NCBI RefSeq assembly: GCF_003201975.1
Contig: NZ_QJJQ01000023.1
Span: forward strand, 1-64,000
Source of the DNA: Pseudogracilibacillus auburnensis
GTDB lineage: Bacteria; Bacillota; Bacilli; Bacillales; Amphibacillaceae
Direction: 5' to 3'
DNA: 64,000 nucleotides
Both the position numbers and the translations under genes were made by a program. A model generated the notes under the pieces. It was not told the origin of the DNA, made no database searches, and was given only the letters and a program-made list of their open reading frames with translations. How positions within the stretch are numbered: the stretch's first letter is position 1; each line of letters opens with the position of its first letter. Below are positions 10,387 to 19,718 of this stretch, in pieces.

Positions 10387-12086
10387 CGGCGCACCTCCTG
10401 TTCAAAACGTTTTTTTATCGCAGTTAGTTTTTCAAGTTGGTCTTGCCCTTTATAAATAAACCCATCTATTCCAGCCTGTATCCAAACTTCTTGCAGCCTG
10501 GTTTCATATGTGCCAGCGACATCCAACCATTTATCTTCTTGAATATCTTTCATGAGAGTAACCATAACTTGTTCTGTTTCATTTGGATGAATGCAGATAA
10601 TGCCGTAATCAAAATCATTTTCTTTTATCCACTTATTTGCTGTTTCAACAGAGTCAAAAGCAGGACTCCACACTGTTTTTATGCCACCTGCCGCTAAAAA
10701 ACCTGCTACAAAATCAGCACGCGGTTTAAATTCTTTTAATTTGCCAAATGTAAGTAAAACAACTTTTGGCTGATCCTTTTCAAAAAACAAGCGTAAATCC
10801 TCGTAAGTTTTAGCAAGTCTCCCTTCAACATCTACCGTCGCTTCTTCCTTTGTAAGTGTTGTCGATAAATCCGCATATTTATTTGTACCGATTAAAGACT
10901 TTTTATGATGGCTTAATTCGTTTATTCTTTCTTTCTTACGTTGTTGTAATTTTTCCTCTAAGGTCCCACTTGCAACATAAGTGGAATATCCACCTTGCGC
11001 TTCTATTTTTTGAAACAGGGTCCAAGCTTTTTCAATTAATTCATTTGTTAAACTATCTATATAATAAGAACCTCCAGCAGGATCAAGGACATATTGAATA
11101 AATGTCTCTTCCTTAATAACAAGCTGTATATTTCGTGCATTCCGAATGGAAGTTGGTGTTACTTTAGAAAGTATATTATGAGGATGTACCGTAAGAATGT
11201 CTGTACCACCTAGTACTGCTGAAAGCGCTTCATTGCCGGCGCGCAATAAATTTACATATGGATCAAGTTTTGAGTATGTACGTAAGGATGTTTCAGAATA
11301 AACTGGTATCGCACTTTGTTTATTGTATCCATAGCTTTCTGCTAAAGTTTGCCAAAGGATACGGAAGGCCCTTATTTTTGCAATTTCCATAAAGAAATGA
11401 GTATCGACCGCAAAGCGCACGAAAAACTGATTTGCAAATGCAGTAAACGAATCAACATTTTTCGCTTCCTCTACCGCTTTTGATAGGGCAATGGCAAGCT
11501 CTGTCACTATGTCTGCACCTTGATAATGTATCGAAAGTTGATCAGCAACCATTGTCCTTACAAAATAATATCCTTTCGGCAAACGAACATCACCTGTTAT
11601 AGCACCTTTGACTTTCTTCCGATCTGCTTCATTAATCTTAGAAAATATGGTTAAAAATGGGTCGGATTCTTTTATATGAAAGGCATAGATTGGATATTTT
11701 TGAACTAGCTTCTCCATTTCAGTGAGCTGTTCATCTTTCCAGTTCACAGAACGATTCCCATCATATATGATAGACTCATTGCCTTTTTCTAATGACTCTT
11801 TTATTTCTTTCATCCATTGCTCGCCTTCTGGTGCGTATGATTGTTGAGCAATTGTCCAATTAGGAGAGGCCGTTCCACTCCGTACCGTTTGCACTATTTT
11901 TTCCTGAACGTTTTGTAAATGGTTATCTGTATACTCTTTCGTGTAAAGCGGAGCAATATCAATACCTTCGATCGTCTTTGTTATCAGCTTTTCAAATGGA
12001 AGACCGCGTAATGACTTTATTGCTATTTTTCGCCATTCTTGATCATTCACTTGTTGGAATTTTGATGCTTTCATTTCAGAAACCAT
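10383..12086 (-). CDS. mutA: Methylmalonyl-CoA mutase small subunit
   Basis: This is the non-catalytic partner of MutB, about 567 residues. It shares the mutase barrel layout ([36 protein letters not shown]) and a C-terminal cobalamin-domain fold ([20 protein letters not shown]). That fold lacks the D-x-H-x-x-G histidine, as expected for the small subunit. The start is the ATG at 12086, nine bases after AGGAGTG; an upstream in-frame GTG at 12098 lies within that ribosome site and is less likely. It is first in the operon. No epimerase or propionyl-CoA carboxylase gene is in the window. Confidence 0.92.
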   Translation of the reverse strand: MVSEMKASKFQQVNDQEWRKIAIKSLRGLPFEKLITKTIEGIDIAPLYTKEYTDNHLQNVQEKIVQTVRSGTASPNWTIAQQSYAPEGEQWMKEIKESLEKGNESIIYDGNRSVNWKDEQLTEMEKLVQKYPIYAFHIKESDPFLTIFSKINEADRKKVKGAITGDVRLPKGYYFVRTMVADQLSIHYQGADIVTELAIALSKAVEEAKNVDSFTAFANQFFVRFAVDTHFFMEIAKIRAFRILWQTLAESYGYNKQSAIPVYSETSLRTYSKLDPYVNLLRAGNEALSAVLGGTDILTVHPHNILSKVTPTSIRNARNIQLVIKEETFIQYVLDPAGGSYYIDSLTNELIEKAWTLFQKIEAQGGYSTYVASGTLEEKLQQRKKERINELSHHKKSLIGTNKYADLSTTLTKEEATVDVEGRLAKTYEDLRLFFEKDQPKVVLLTFGKLKEFKPRADFVAGFLAAGGIKTVWSPAFDSVETANKWIKENDFDYGIICIHPNETEQVMVTLMKDIQEDKWLDVAGTYETRLQEVWIQAGIDGFIYKGQDQLEKLTAIKKRFEQEVRR

Positions 12087-12245
12087 ATGATTTTTCACTC
12101 CTATCTAATCTGTAGTATATCATTCTCATTCGGTCGTTTCCATCAGACAAACGGAGTGATAATACAGTTCATGCATTCATTTATCCCCGTTCATCCCCAA
12201 CGACTTACCATTTAAGATTAGTTTCAAGCAATTTATCTTATCCAA

Positions 12246-12455
12246 TTAGCGTATCACATGAAAACCTTTTTCCTCCATTTGATTACATATTTCTTCCAAC
12301 TGGATAACTGTTTGATCATAATCAACATTAATAATATTTTTATTCAAATGTACTTCCACATGTTTGACACCATTTAAATGAAGAAGTATTTCTTTTATCT
12401 CTTTTTCATTATGCCTCCCACCATTCAACCCTTTCACTTCTAACTCTACATCCAT
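12246..12455 (-). CDS. HMA-fold small protein lacking the CxxC metal site
   Basis: This 69-residue protein has the beta-alpha-beta-beta-alpha-beta pattern of heavy-metal-associated domains such as CopZ: an early VKGLNGGRHNEKEIKEIL helix, then GVKHVEVHLNKNIINVDYD, then a closing EEKGFHVI. The loop that normally reads M-x-C-x-x-C is L-N-G-G-R-H, so the copper-binding cysteines are absent. The start at ATG 12455 is set by ATAGGAGTG eight bases upstream; the longer open frame to 12632 has no such support. It is alone between mutA and a ROK regulator. The function is unknown. Confidence 0.7.
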   Translation of the reverse strand: MDVELEVKGLNGGRHNEKEIKEILLHLNGVKHVEVHLNKNIINVDYDQTVIQLEEICNQMEEKGFHVIR

Positions 12456-12744
12456 GATGATCACTCCTATTATATTTCTGAATTCCGTGGTCGTTATTGT
12501 CATTTTAACATGTTTTTGGTAAAGATAGTCCAAAGAGTAAATGACAGAACTAAAAAGTGAACGACTTGAGTAAACCTTTAGAGCTACGTAAACGAAGGAT
12601 GGAGAAAATGATGTCCATCGTATTATATACAAAAGTCAAAAATAAATTTTCGTTTTGCAAACTACTTGATGAATCTACTTTATTATCTCGTTTTAATTAT
12701 ATATACTTATTTATTAACACCTAATATCGGAGTTGAAAAGACGG

Positions 12745-13962
12745 ATGATTAAACAGTTTACAGATTCTTTATCACAAAAAGATAAAACGTTACGACAACT
12801 ATATCGGTTCATTTATGAATATGGCCCAATATCTAAAGTGGATTTGATCGATCTTACCGGATTAAAACAGACGACATGTACAAGATTAATTGATGAGCTT
12901 TTATCACATAAGCTTATTTTTGAAGCGGGTTTTGGAGAATCCAGCGGAGGACGAAAACCAATTTTATATAAAATAAAGCCTGATACTTATTATGTTTTCG
13001 GGATTGATATTTCGCGTACATATACAAAATTACTATTAATGGATTTAAATTTACATTTATTGAAAGAAGAGAGGTTATCGTTGAATCAAACGACAACTCC
13101 CGACGTCATTGTCGCTTTTCTCGTCAGTAAAATTACTGAATTAATGGAAAAAAAATCGCTAACAAAAGACTTAGTTTTAGGGATAGGGATCGGCTCAATC
13201 GGTCCGTTAAATCGAGATGATGGAATCCTTTTAGATCCAGTTGACGTTCCATCCCCTGGGTGGGAAAAAATACCGATCAAGGATATGTTAGAAAAACAAC
13301 TTGGTATTGATGTGTTTATTGATTATGGAGTAAATACTGCTTTGCTGGCAGAATACCAACTGACCTCTTTTAATATGTACCAAAATATCGTGTATGTCAT
13401 TAAAGGAGTAGGTACACGAACAGGTATGATTATGGACGGAAATTTGACAAGGGGTTCTGATAAATTAGGGAGATATGGTCAAGGGCATATGATTATCAAT
13501 GTACACGGAAAAAAATGTATTTGCGGCAGCTATGGCTGTGTTCATGCCTACTCTTCTATACCGGCTATTGTGGAAGAAGTAATTAACTTGTTGAAAGAAG
13601 GAAGAGATTCTATTTTAAGAGAAAGAGTTTCTCAAATTGAACAAGTTCATTTTGATCATATATGCCAAGCAGTCAATGAAGGTGATCCCTTATGTAGTCA
13701 AGTAATAAAAGATGCAGCATACTATGCTGGGATTGGATTATCCAATGTCATAAACGTTCTTCATCCAGAGTTAATTATTTTAGGTGGACCTACTTATACG
13801 AATATGGAGTTATTTTACGAAACGGTGAAGGAAACGGCATTAATGAAAAATAAAATAATGTATCCAAACCATGAAATAGTCATTAATCGTGGGAATCTTG
13901 GAGAAAATGCTACCTCGATAGGAGCAGGTAGTTTAGTTTTAGGACATTACTTACCAAATTAA
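12745..13962 (+). CDS. ROK-family transcriptional regulator
   Basis: This protein has about 405 residues: an N-terminal winged helix-turn-helix (GPISKVDLIDLTGLKQTTCTR) joined to a ROK sugar-kinase-like domain. The ROK zinc motif is present (H-x(n)-CICGSYGC). The consensus glutamate after GC is replaced (GCVHAY), which argues for a regulator rather than a kinase. The ATG at 12745 is preferred to the TTG at 12733, because GGAG abuts the TTG and the paralog at 25691-26914 aligns from this methionine. The paralog is closely similar along its whole length. The effector and targets are unknown; the chromate transporter genes follow on the same strand. Confidence 0.85.
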   Translation: MIKQFTDSLSQKDKTLRQLYRFIYEYGPISKVDLIDLTGLKQTTCTRLIDELLSHKLIFEAGFGESSGGRKPILYKIKPDTYYVFGIDISRTYTKLLLMDLNLHLLKEERLSLNQTTTPDVIVAFLVSKITELMEKKSLTKDLVLGIGIGSIGPLNRDDGILLDPVDVPSPGWEKIPIKDMLEKQLGIDVFIDYGVNTALLAEYQLTSFNMYQNIVYVIKGVGTRTGMIMDGNLTRGSDKLGRYGQGHMIINVHGKKCICGSYGCVHAYSSIPAIVEEVINLLKEGRDSILRERVSQIEQVHFDHICQAVNEGDPLCSQVIKDAAYYAGIGLSNVINVLHPELIILGGPTYTNMELFYETVKETALMKNKIMYPNHEIVINRGNLGENATSIGAGSLVLGHYLPN

Positions 13963-13994
13963 TTACCATAAAAAGCCTTGTTCAATTTTTGTTT

Positions 13995-14029
13995 ACTTTT
14001 ATCCATTTTAGATAAAAGTATGGTATACT
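13995..14029 (+). promoter_or_regulatory. Candidate chrA promoter with overlapping palindrome
   Basis: An extended -10 element TGGTATACT (14021-14029) lies 35 bp before the chromate transporter start. Immediately upstream is a 9-bp-arm palindrome, ACTTTTATC-N7-GATAAAAGT (13995-14019), covering the place of the -35 region. It could be an operator. It is not followed by a T-run, so a terminator for the ROK gene is less likely. Confidence 0.45.
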
Positions 14030-14063
14030 CATAGTATATTTATTACAACAAAGTAGGGGTTAT

Positions 14064-14630
14064 ATGCACGGGAAAACGAAGTTATTATGGGAAATTTTTA
14101 TCACATTTCTAAAAATTGGGCCTGTCACATTTGGTGGTGGGTATGCAATGATTCCTTTAATTGAAAGAGAAGTAGTGACGACAAAAAAATGGTTAAAAAC
14201 AGAAGATGTTGCAGATGTCTTCGCTATATCTGAATCTGTTCCAGGAGCTATTGGGATTAACTCAGCAACTTTTATCGGTTATCGTATTGCCGGTGTTTGG
14301 GGAGCGGTAACTGCTATGATTGGAATTTTAATTCCTACATTTCTTATCGTGATTGGACTTAGTATCTCTTATTTATATTTTAATGATAATCCTAAAGTTG
14401 AAGCTGCTTTTAAAGGTATTCGTCCTGCGATTGTTGCGCTAATTACATTTGCTGGGTATAAAATTGGCCAAATGGCAATTCTTGATAAAACAACTTTCAT
14501 AACCGCGGCTGTGACGATAGTTATTTTACTATCTTCCCCACTTCATCCTGCTTTCATGATCATTATTGGGGGCTTTTTTGGTGTTATTTTAGTTAAAATG
14601 AAAGAAAATTTAGGGTATAACGTTTTATAA
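14064..14630 (+). CDS. chrA1: Chromate transporter, subunit 1 (short-chain CHR)
   Basis: This 188-residue membrane protein is a half-size member of the chromate ion transporter family. The signature GPVTFGGGYAMIPLIEREVV is at residues about 17-36, followed by five to six hydrophobic segments. Short-chain CHR proteins are encoded as tandem pairs that work together to export chromate, or perhaps another oxyanion. The start at ATG 14064 lies behind TAGGGG. The partner gene begins 48 bp downstream. Confidence 0.88.
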   Translation: MHGKTKLLWEIFITFLKIGPVTFGGGYAMIPLIEREVVTTKKWLKTEDVADVFAISESVPGAIGINSATFIGYRIAGVWGAVTAMIGILIPTFLIVIGLSISYLYFNDNPKVEAAFKGIRPAIVALITFAGYKIGQMAILDKTTFITAAVTIVILLSSPLHPAFMIIIGGFFGVILVKMKENLGYNVL

Positions 14631-14678
14631 GAGGTTGTTCAAAAAGTATTTATTTACATAGAAAGAAGCTGATGACAG

Positions 14679-15215
14679 ATGTTGTTATGGGAAATATTTC
14701 GAACGTTCGTTATTATCGGAACGGTATCATTCGGTGGGGGGTATGCAATGATCCCTGTTATTGAACAAGAAGTAACGGCACACGGTTGGATGACGACGAG
14801 TGAATTTACCGATATAATCGCTATTGCAGGCATGTCACCTGGACCAATTGCTACAAATAGTGCTATTTTTGTCGGCTTTAAAACGGCTGGTATTGGTGGG
14901 GCTATTGTTGCCGCTCTTGGCATGATCTTACCATCATTAACTATTATTCTCTTCATCTCGTTTTTCTTTACAAAAGCAAATAAACATAAAATAGTCCAAT
15001 CTGCTTTTTACGGCTTACGTCCAGTTATTGTTGGTCTCATAATTTATGCAGCCATTAAATTTGGAATTTCAAATGAGTTATTCCATTCATTTTCTTTCCA
15101 AACGTTAGCTTCATTATGTATTTTTTTGGGTGCTCTTCTTGCCTTAATTAAATATAAAATCCATCCTGCGATCGTCATTGTATTCTCTGGCATTATTGGA
15201 GCTGTTTTATATTAA
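14679..15215 (+). CDS. chrA2: Chromate transporter, subunit 2 (short-chain CHR)
   Basis: This 178-residue second half of the CHR pair has the motif GTVSFGGGYAMIPVIEQEV near the N-terminus and IAGMSPGPIATNSAIFVGF in the middle. Its hydrophobic layout parallels the upstream protein, consistent with a duplicated pair forming a heterodimer in the membrane. The ATG at 14679 has only a modest ribosome site (AAGAAGC). It is probably co-transcribed with chrA1. The actual substrate (chromate, sulfate or other) is not resolved by sequence. Confidence 0.87.
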   Translation: MLLWEIFRTFVIIGTVSFGGGYAMIPVIEQEVTAHGWMTTSEFTDIIAIAGMSPGPIATNSAIFVGFKTAGIGGAIVAALGMILPSLTIILFISFFFTKANKHKIVQSAFYGLRPVIVGLIIYAAIKFGISNELFHSFSFQTLASLCIFLGALLALIKYKIHPAIVIVFSGIIGAVLY

Positions 15216-15688
15216 TAATAATGAGGTTAAGATGTTTGTTTCTATGGGTCGATTTCATCATTCAGATAGGGGAGGATTAATCCTAACATTAATTTTTATG
15301 AAATCGTTGCTTTCCCCACTATAGACGAGCGCTTTCCTCGGTTTGTCACCGAACCACTTCATCGCCATTTTCCTTCCGAGTCTTAACTGTCACGCTTTCT
15401 CCTGCAATTATCCGCCTTACGCTACAACTAAGTGAACATACATTTGGTTAATATCTAATATCGTTTTTTATCGCTCTCGTCACTAAGATTAACACCTAAT
15501 CGTGGCCTCAACTGTTGAATTCACTATGTTTTCCTTACTTATACAATAGATTGAATGAAAGTTGAATTAATTTCTATAATAATATATAGTTTAAATTATC
15601 TTGAAATGGAAAATAATGCATCTAGGTAAAATAAAGAAAAAAATAAAATACCGGTTAGGTATCTGAATAGTAATAGGTAAATAATTAA
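15216..15688. other. Non-coding stretch with a repeat-like remnant
   Basis: No gene was seen. About 15305-15430 is richer in GC (TTTCCCCACTATAGACGAGC, then CTTTCTCCTGCAATTATCCGCC) and looks like a decayed copy of a Bacillaceae intergenic repeat. The rest is AT-rich without a clear hairpin terminator for chrA2. Confidence 0.35.
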
Positions 15689-16039
15689 TGGATTGGTAAG
15701 TATAATACTGGGAGAGAGAAATCATCTACGGGTCATACTGCCGTATTATCTACGAAAGATGATTTGGTAATCGAAGCAGCACAACGAAAAAAAGCAGTAA
15801 ATTTTGGTAAAGATCAAGTAGGTAAATCGTATGGAATTAAAACCACTCTCATTACAAATAACAAATGATATTACTCAAAATTAACTTATAGACAATGGTC
15901 AAACGCTGGTTACGATCTTAAAGGCCCGGGAGGTACTTTAATTGGCGGATACACATTAGTCATTCCGTTAGATATTAGGTTAGATGCTAATACTAGATTA
16001 ATTAAAAATTGGAAAACTAGCTTACCCGGTAAACTTTAA
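15689..16039 (+). pseudogene. Broken YiiX/NlpC-P60-like cysteine hydrolase
   Basis: Read in one frame, the sequence gives GHTAVLSTKDDLVIEA (the histidine region of YiiX/YebB-type permuted papain-like hydrolases), KDQVGKSYG, then a stop codon at 15866, then Y-Y-SKLTYRQWSNAGYDLKGPGG, ending at TAA 16037. In relatives the middle reads about W-Y-C-S-K-L. Here the tryptophan codon has become TGA and the catalytic cysteine position (15872-15874) reads TAC (Tyr). The 5' end is missing: there is an in-frame stop at 15686 and no start or signal peptide. The family call rests on pattern memory only. Confidence 0.6.
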
Positions 16040-16077
16040 TTAAATAAACTTAATTGGTGAAATGATAAGGTGAGAAA

Positions 16078-17292
16078 ATGAAAAAGATGAAATTCATTAT
16101 AGCAATTTTTTTATTCGTATTAGTAATCAGCATCATTTTTTATTTCTTTTACAAATTCACAATCTATCAAAATGAAAAAGATAGAATAAAACTAGAAGGA
16201 ATTGAAAATTTTTCACCCGAAGAATTAAATGAAAAAGGATCGTATTTTTTAGTGTATCCAGCTGACAATCGTGTATCACAAGGATACACGCTCATTAAAG
16301 AAGTATTAAAGAGTGGCGAGGTTGTTCAAGAGTATGAGATATTGGATGAAGATTTTCGAAGAGCATCTGTTTACCAAAAGCCAAATGAATTAAATCAATT
16401 ATATATTTCCTTATTTGGTGAACCAGTAATTCAAAATTGGTTTTATAAATATGACATAGATAAAAAAAAGTTTAATAAAATGGATATCGATTATTTTAAC
16501 TATGATGTAGGTGTTGGTCATATTAAACATTATGGTAAGGATGTTCTATTTGAAACACTCGTGTCTCACAAAACAGGTACACAAAATTATGATGAAGAAT
16601 CGGGTGATTTCAATCTTTCTATATCAAATTATTCAACAAAAGAAAGTTGGGAGACAATTCCTGGATACGAACCTACTAGTGAGGCAGTTTTACAATTTGG
16701 TGATAAGATAATGTATGCAGTAAGTGGAACTGTAGATGATGATGGCATCCCTATCAATCCATCTATTGCAATTATTGACACCAATATAGGGGAAACACAA
16801 TTTATGCAATTCGATGGCAAGGAAAATGGATGGGAGTATTATCCATTTTTTGTAACAAATGAGTATGCTTATATTTTAGGCGAACAAGGTGCTCTTTATG
16901 TACTAGATCAGGAATTGAACGTAAAAACATACTCCCCTTTTCAAGAGTTGTCTGATCAAGACTATTATTATGATATGGATACCAGTCTTTTATTAGATGA
17001 TACAACAGCATTACATATGTTGTATCAAGAAAATAATGGAAAAACAATACCTACTTTGGGATTATTCTCCTTTGATAAAGAACCAACATTTACAATTTTA
17101 GAAAATGATTATATTAGAGAAAATTACCATTATAAATTTTTATATCAAGATATAAATAATAATGAAATATATATGGTGGGAATAGATGAAAATTCTGATC
17201 ATTTACTAGTAATTCATAATGAGACTTTTGAACTTATACACGATATCCCTGTTAAGTTCGGTCATTTGCTCGATATGGTCATAAAAAATTAG
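16078..17292 (+). CDS. Membrane-anchored protein of unknown function
   Basis: This 404-residue protein has one N-terminal hydrophobic segment (residues about 5-27) after two lysines and no lipobox, so a signal anchor with an extracellular domain is likely. The rest is rich in Tyr, Asp and Asn with repeated strand-like pieces (IIDTNIGETQFMQF, YILGEQGALYVLD, LGLFSFDKEPTFTIL), suggesting a beta-propeller, though I do not recognise the family. The start ATG is behind AAGGTGAG. It directly follows the broken hydrolase and has its own strong terminator. AT-rich base use and the lack of recognised relatives hint at an accessory gene. Confidence 0.7.
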   Translation: MKKMKFIIAIFLFVLVISIIFYFFYKFTIYQNEKDRIKLEGIENFSPEELNEKGSYFLVYPADNRVSQGYTLIKEVLKSGEVVQEYEILDEDFRRASVYQKPNELNQLYISLFGEPVIQNWFYKYDIDKKKFNKMDIDYFNYDVGVGHIKHYGKDVLFETLVSHKTGTQNYDEESGDFNLSISNYSTKESWETIPGYEPTSEAVLQFGDKIMYAVSGTVDDDGIPINPSIAIIDTNIGETQFMQFDGKENGWEYYPFFVTNEYAYILGEQGALYVLDQELNVKTYSPFQELSDQDYYYDMDTSLLLDDTTALHMLYQENNGKTIPTLGLFSFDKEPTFTILENDYIRENYHYKFLYQDINNNEIYMVGIDENSDHLLVIHNETFELIHDIPVKFGHLLDMVIKN

Positions 17293-17330
17293 ACATAAAA
17301 TACTATTTTTACTTTAGATATAAAGTAAAA

Positions 17331-17371
17331 ACAATAAAGACACTCTAATTTTGAGTGTCTTTATTGTTTTC
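17331..17371 (+). terminator. Terminator after the unknown membrane protein
   Basis: A 15-bp stem ACAATAAAGACACTC / GAGTGTCTTTATTGT with a 10-base loop is followed by TTT. It lies 38 bp after the stop codon at 17292. Confidence 0.9.
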
Positions 17372-17466
17372 AGAAAAATTATCTTATATAAAACCACCTT
17401 ATTACATTACTCTGATTTTGAAAAAAGCAATTCATTTTGACCCAGAATGCTCCTTTCTAGAATACG

Positions 17467-18765
17467 TTACATCACACGAGCTTTACTCTTTTCCTTTACA
17501 TGCGCCCAAAAAATAATCGGGATGAACAGCAGTGCTAAATAAGTTCCCAACAATCCTAACATTCCAAAACTTGAGTAGGCGACAATAACTCCAGACAATA
17601 AGCTTCCTGCTGTTCCTCCTAACGCAACCCACACGTCTACAGAACCTTGTGTTTTCGCACGTATTTCCAAATTGGTAGAGTCGACAATAATCGCCGTACC
17701 ACTAATCAAACCAAAGTTCCAACCAAGACCTAGCAATATCAACGCAATCGTAAGCCATAGTAGGGAGTCCCCTGGTGCATAGGCTGCCAATAATCCCGAA
17801 ATAGCTAAAGTAATCCCTGATGCAATGACCATAGTAATACGACCCACTCTATCAACTAATATCCCCGTTCCAATCGATGGTAAATACATAGCGGCGATGT
17901 GTAAGCCGATAACAAGTCCAACCGCTGTCAAAGTTGATCCATGATCTTGCATATGAATTGGAGTCATTGTCATGATGGCAACCATGATGATATGAGACAA
18001 TACGAGAACAAGTGCCCCAACGATGATCCCTATCCGGTTTACGTTCGTTTGTAATGGAATCGATTGATCCAATAATTGATTAGCTTGCTTTTCTTGATTG
18101 GCATCTATTGCTCGAGCAACTAAAAAAGGATCAGGGTTCAAATAAATAAACAACGTTAGCCCTGCTAATATATAAGCAAATGCCGCTAAAATAAACGGTC
18201 CCGCTAAAGCTGGAATCCCAATAGATACAGCTACCTTTCCCATTGGAGTGACTAAATTAGGACCCGCCACTGCTCCCAAAGTCGTCGAAACCATTGCGAT
18301 ACTAATCGCTGTCGCACGTTGTTTTTCATTTGCTAAATCTGTTCCAGCATAACGGGCTTGTAAATTTGTTGAAGTTCCAGCTCCATAGATAAATAATGCA
18401 AAAAACAATAGCCAAATACTATTAATCACCGTAGCTAATATGACACCTATCGCACCAATTCCACCTGCAAGGAATCCGATAGATAATCCATGACGCCGAC
18501 CATATCGTTGTGATATCCTCCCAACTAGAAAAGCTGCTAATGCAGATCCTAAAGTAAATAACGCGGCTGGTAAACCCGCATAGCTGGTGGTTTCTAACAT
18601 ATCTTGAGCAATTAATGCCCCTACTGTAATTCCCGCTGCTAGTCCCGCCCCACCAAATATTTGTGACAAGACAACGATGAATAATGAACGTTTATATAAT
18701 TTTTGTTGTGCTTCAATCGAATGGATATACTGTTCTATTTCTTTTGTATTATTTTTCCACGTCAT
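17467..18765 (-). CDS. MFS transporter
   Basis: This 432-residue protein has 12 predicted membrane segments. The cytoplasmic loop between TM2 and TM3 holds a major-facilitator motif A variant, FLVGRISQRYGRRHG, and the second half has GILVDRVGRI. It resembles drug or metabolite exporters of the MFS_1 group. The N-terminus has a short soluble helix before TM1. It stands alone, with no substrate hint nearby. The start is ATG 18765 with AGGGGG upstream at a rather long spacing. Confidence 0.85.
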   Translation of the reverse strand: MTWKNNTKEIEQYIHSIEAQQKLYKRSLFIVVLSQIFGGAGLAAGITVGALIAQDMLETTSYAGLPAALFTLGSALAAFLVGRISQRYGRRHGLSIGFLAGGIGAIGVILATVINSIWLLFFALFIYGAGTSTNLQARYAGTDLANEKQRATAISIAMVSTTLGAVAGPNLVTPMGKVAVSIGIPALAGPFILAAFAYILAGLTLFIYLNPDPFLVARAIDANQEKQANQLLDQSIPLQTNVNRIGIIVGALVLVLSHIIMVAIMTMTPIHMQDHGSTLTAVGLVIGLHIAAMYLPSIGTGILVDRVGRITMVIASGITLAISGLLAAYAPGDSLLWLTIALILLGLGWNFGLISGTAIIVDSTNLEIRAKTQGSVDVWVALGGTAGSLLSGVIVAYSSFGMLGLLGTYLALLFIPIIFWAHVKEKSKARVM

Positions 18766-19196
18766 TTATCCGTTTTCCCCCTTTGCCATAATAAATTCCT
18801 AAAATAGTCTGCCTCCTATCATATTGTAAAATAGTCCAGAATATAATTGAAGATTATATGTATTAGATGAACAGCCATTTAGTATAATTTTATTTTATAA
18901 CTTAAAAAACATAGATATAAGATATATCAACAATTCTTTATACCGGTATAAGTATGATATATTTTATATAATATAATTACGATAATATTGTATTAATGAG
19001 TAAAATACAAATTCGCTGATCGAATTAGATTAAAGAGCGGAGACCTTTTAAGATGGATCAATCTTAAAGGATAATGTGCACCTTTTTAAATATCTAAGTG
19101 AATCAATTTCATAAAAGCTAATTCCAAGGATAAATCCGAACATGACACATTAAAAAAATCTTACTTTTTGGGTATTTTAACTAACACCTAGAGTAG
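18766..19196. other. AT-rich non-coding stretch
   Basis: No coding region, strong hairpin or RNA gene was recognised. It includes the promoter region of the MFS gene and borders the degenerate repeat element that begins near 19198. Confidence 0.3.
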
Positions 19197-19197
19197 A

Positions 19198-19548
19198 AGC
19201 GAATAACTCAACTTTCACACCAATGAGTCCAAACATTCGCTTGGTTAAGCTTGGGTTGCTCCTAATTATATCCTTGACAACCTTAGTATAATAAACCAAT
19301 TTCTCAAAGGTTGGATCTGCGAATACTTCTACTACCAAATAGATTTGTTGTTTTTTACATATCAGAAATAAACCGCGCAATTTATTTCAAATGTGTGATC
19401 ATAGCAACAAACTTAGCGAAAAGAGCAGATGTAAATAGACTTCTTAGAGCAAACAGTTAATCCAACATCAACACTGTATCTACATCTCACTTCATTCTAC
19501 GAACGCTTTTTTGTCCATTCCACTCTGTGAAAGTTGAGTAATAACAAA
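19198..19548. repeat. Degenerate dispersed element, copy A
   Basis: About 350 bp is bounded by imperfect inverted ends, ATAACTCAACTTTCACAC on the left and CTGTGAAAGTTGAGTAAT on the right. It matches 62090-62275 plus 62759-62940 over most of its length (for example CGCTTGGTTAAGCTTG, ACCAAATAGATTTGTTGTTT, TTCAAATGTGTGAT and ACTTCATTCTA). The 67-codon minus frame inside it is not conserved in copy B, so it is best read as a non-autonomous or decayed mobile element. Its family was not recognised. Confidence 0.65.
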
Positions 19549-19655
19549 TCTTTATTGTTTAAATTTCAACTAAAATATTGAATGATGAAATAATCTATTT
19601 ATAAAAACAACCTATGAATAACTGGATTTTATCCTCGAAGAAGTGAACCCTAAGA

Positions 19656-19718
19656 AAAAAAGAATCATCCCTGTTAGAATTAAGTGATTCAAAACAACCA
19701 ACAGAAAGGATTCTTTTT
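19656..19718 (+). promoter_or_regulatory. Hairpin that can hide a ribosome binding site
   Basis: AAAAAGAATC...CTGTT near 19660-19678 pairs with AACAG...GATTCTTTTT at 19699-19718. The 3' arm contains the ribosome site AGAAAGGA of the small ORF starting at 19719. The structure could act as a terminator or as a translation-blocking leader, as seen before some transposase genes. Confidence 0.45.

Noticed and set aside
12246-12632. Longer 128-codon version of the HMA protein
   Set aside because: The extra N-terminus has no ribosome site and no similarity to the fold, while ATAGGAGTG marks the internal ATG at 12455.
12712-15500. Shared word TTAACACCTAAT at about 12715 and 15489
   Set aside because: Too short, with no extended similarity around the copies; probably chance or trace repeat debris.
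19177-19380. 67-codon minus-strand frame
   Set aside because: It falls inside a degenerate element and is interrupted by stops in the matching copy near 62 kb.
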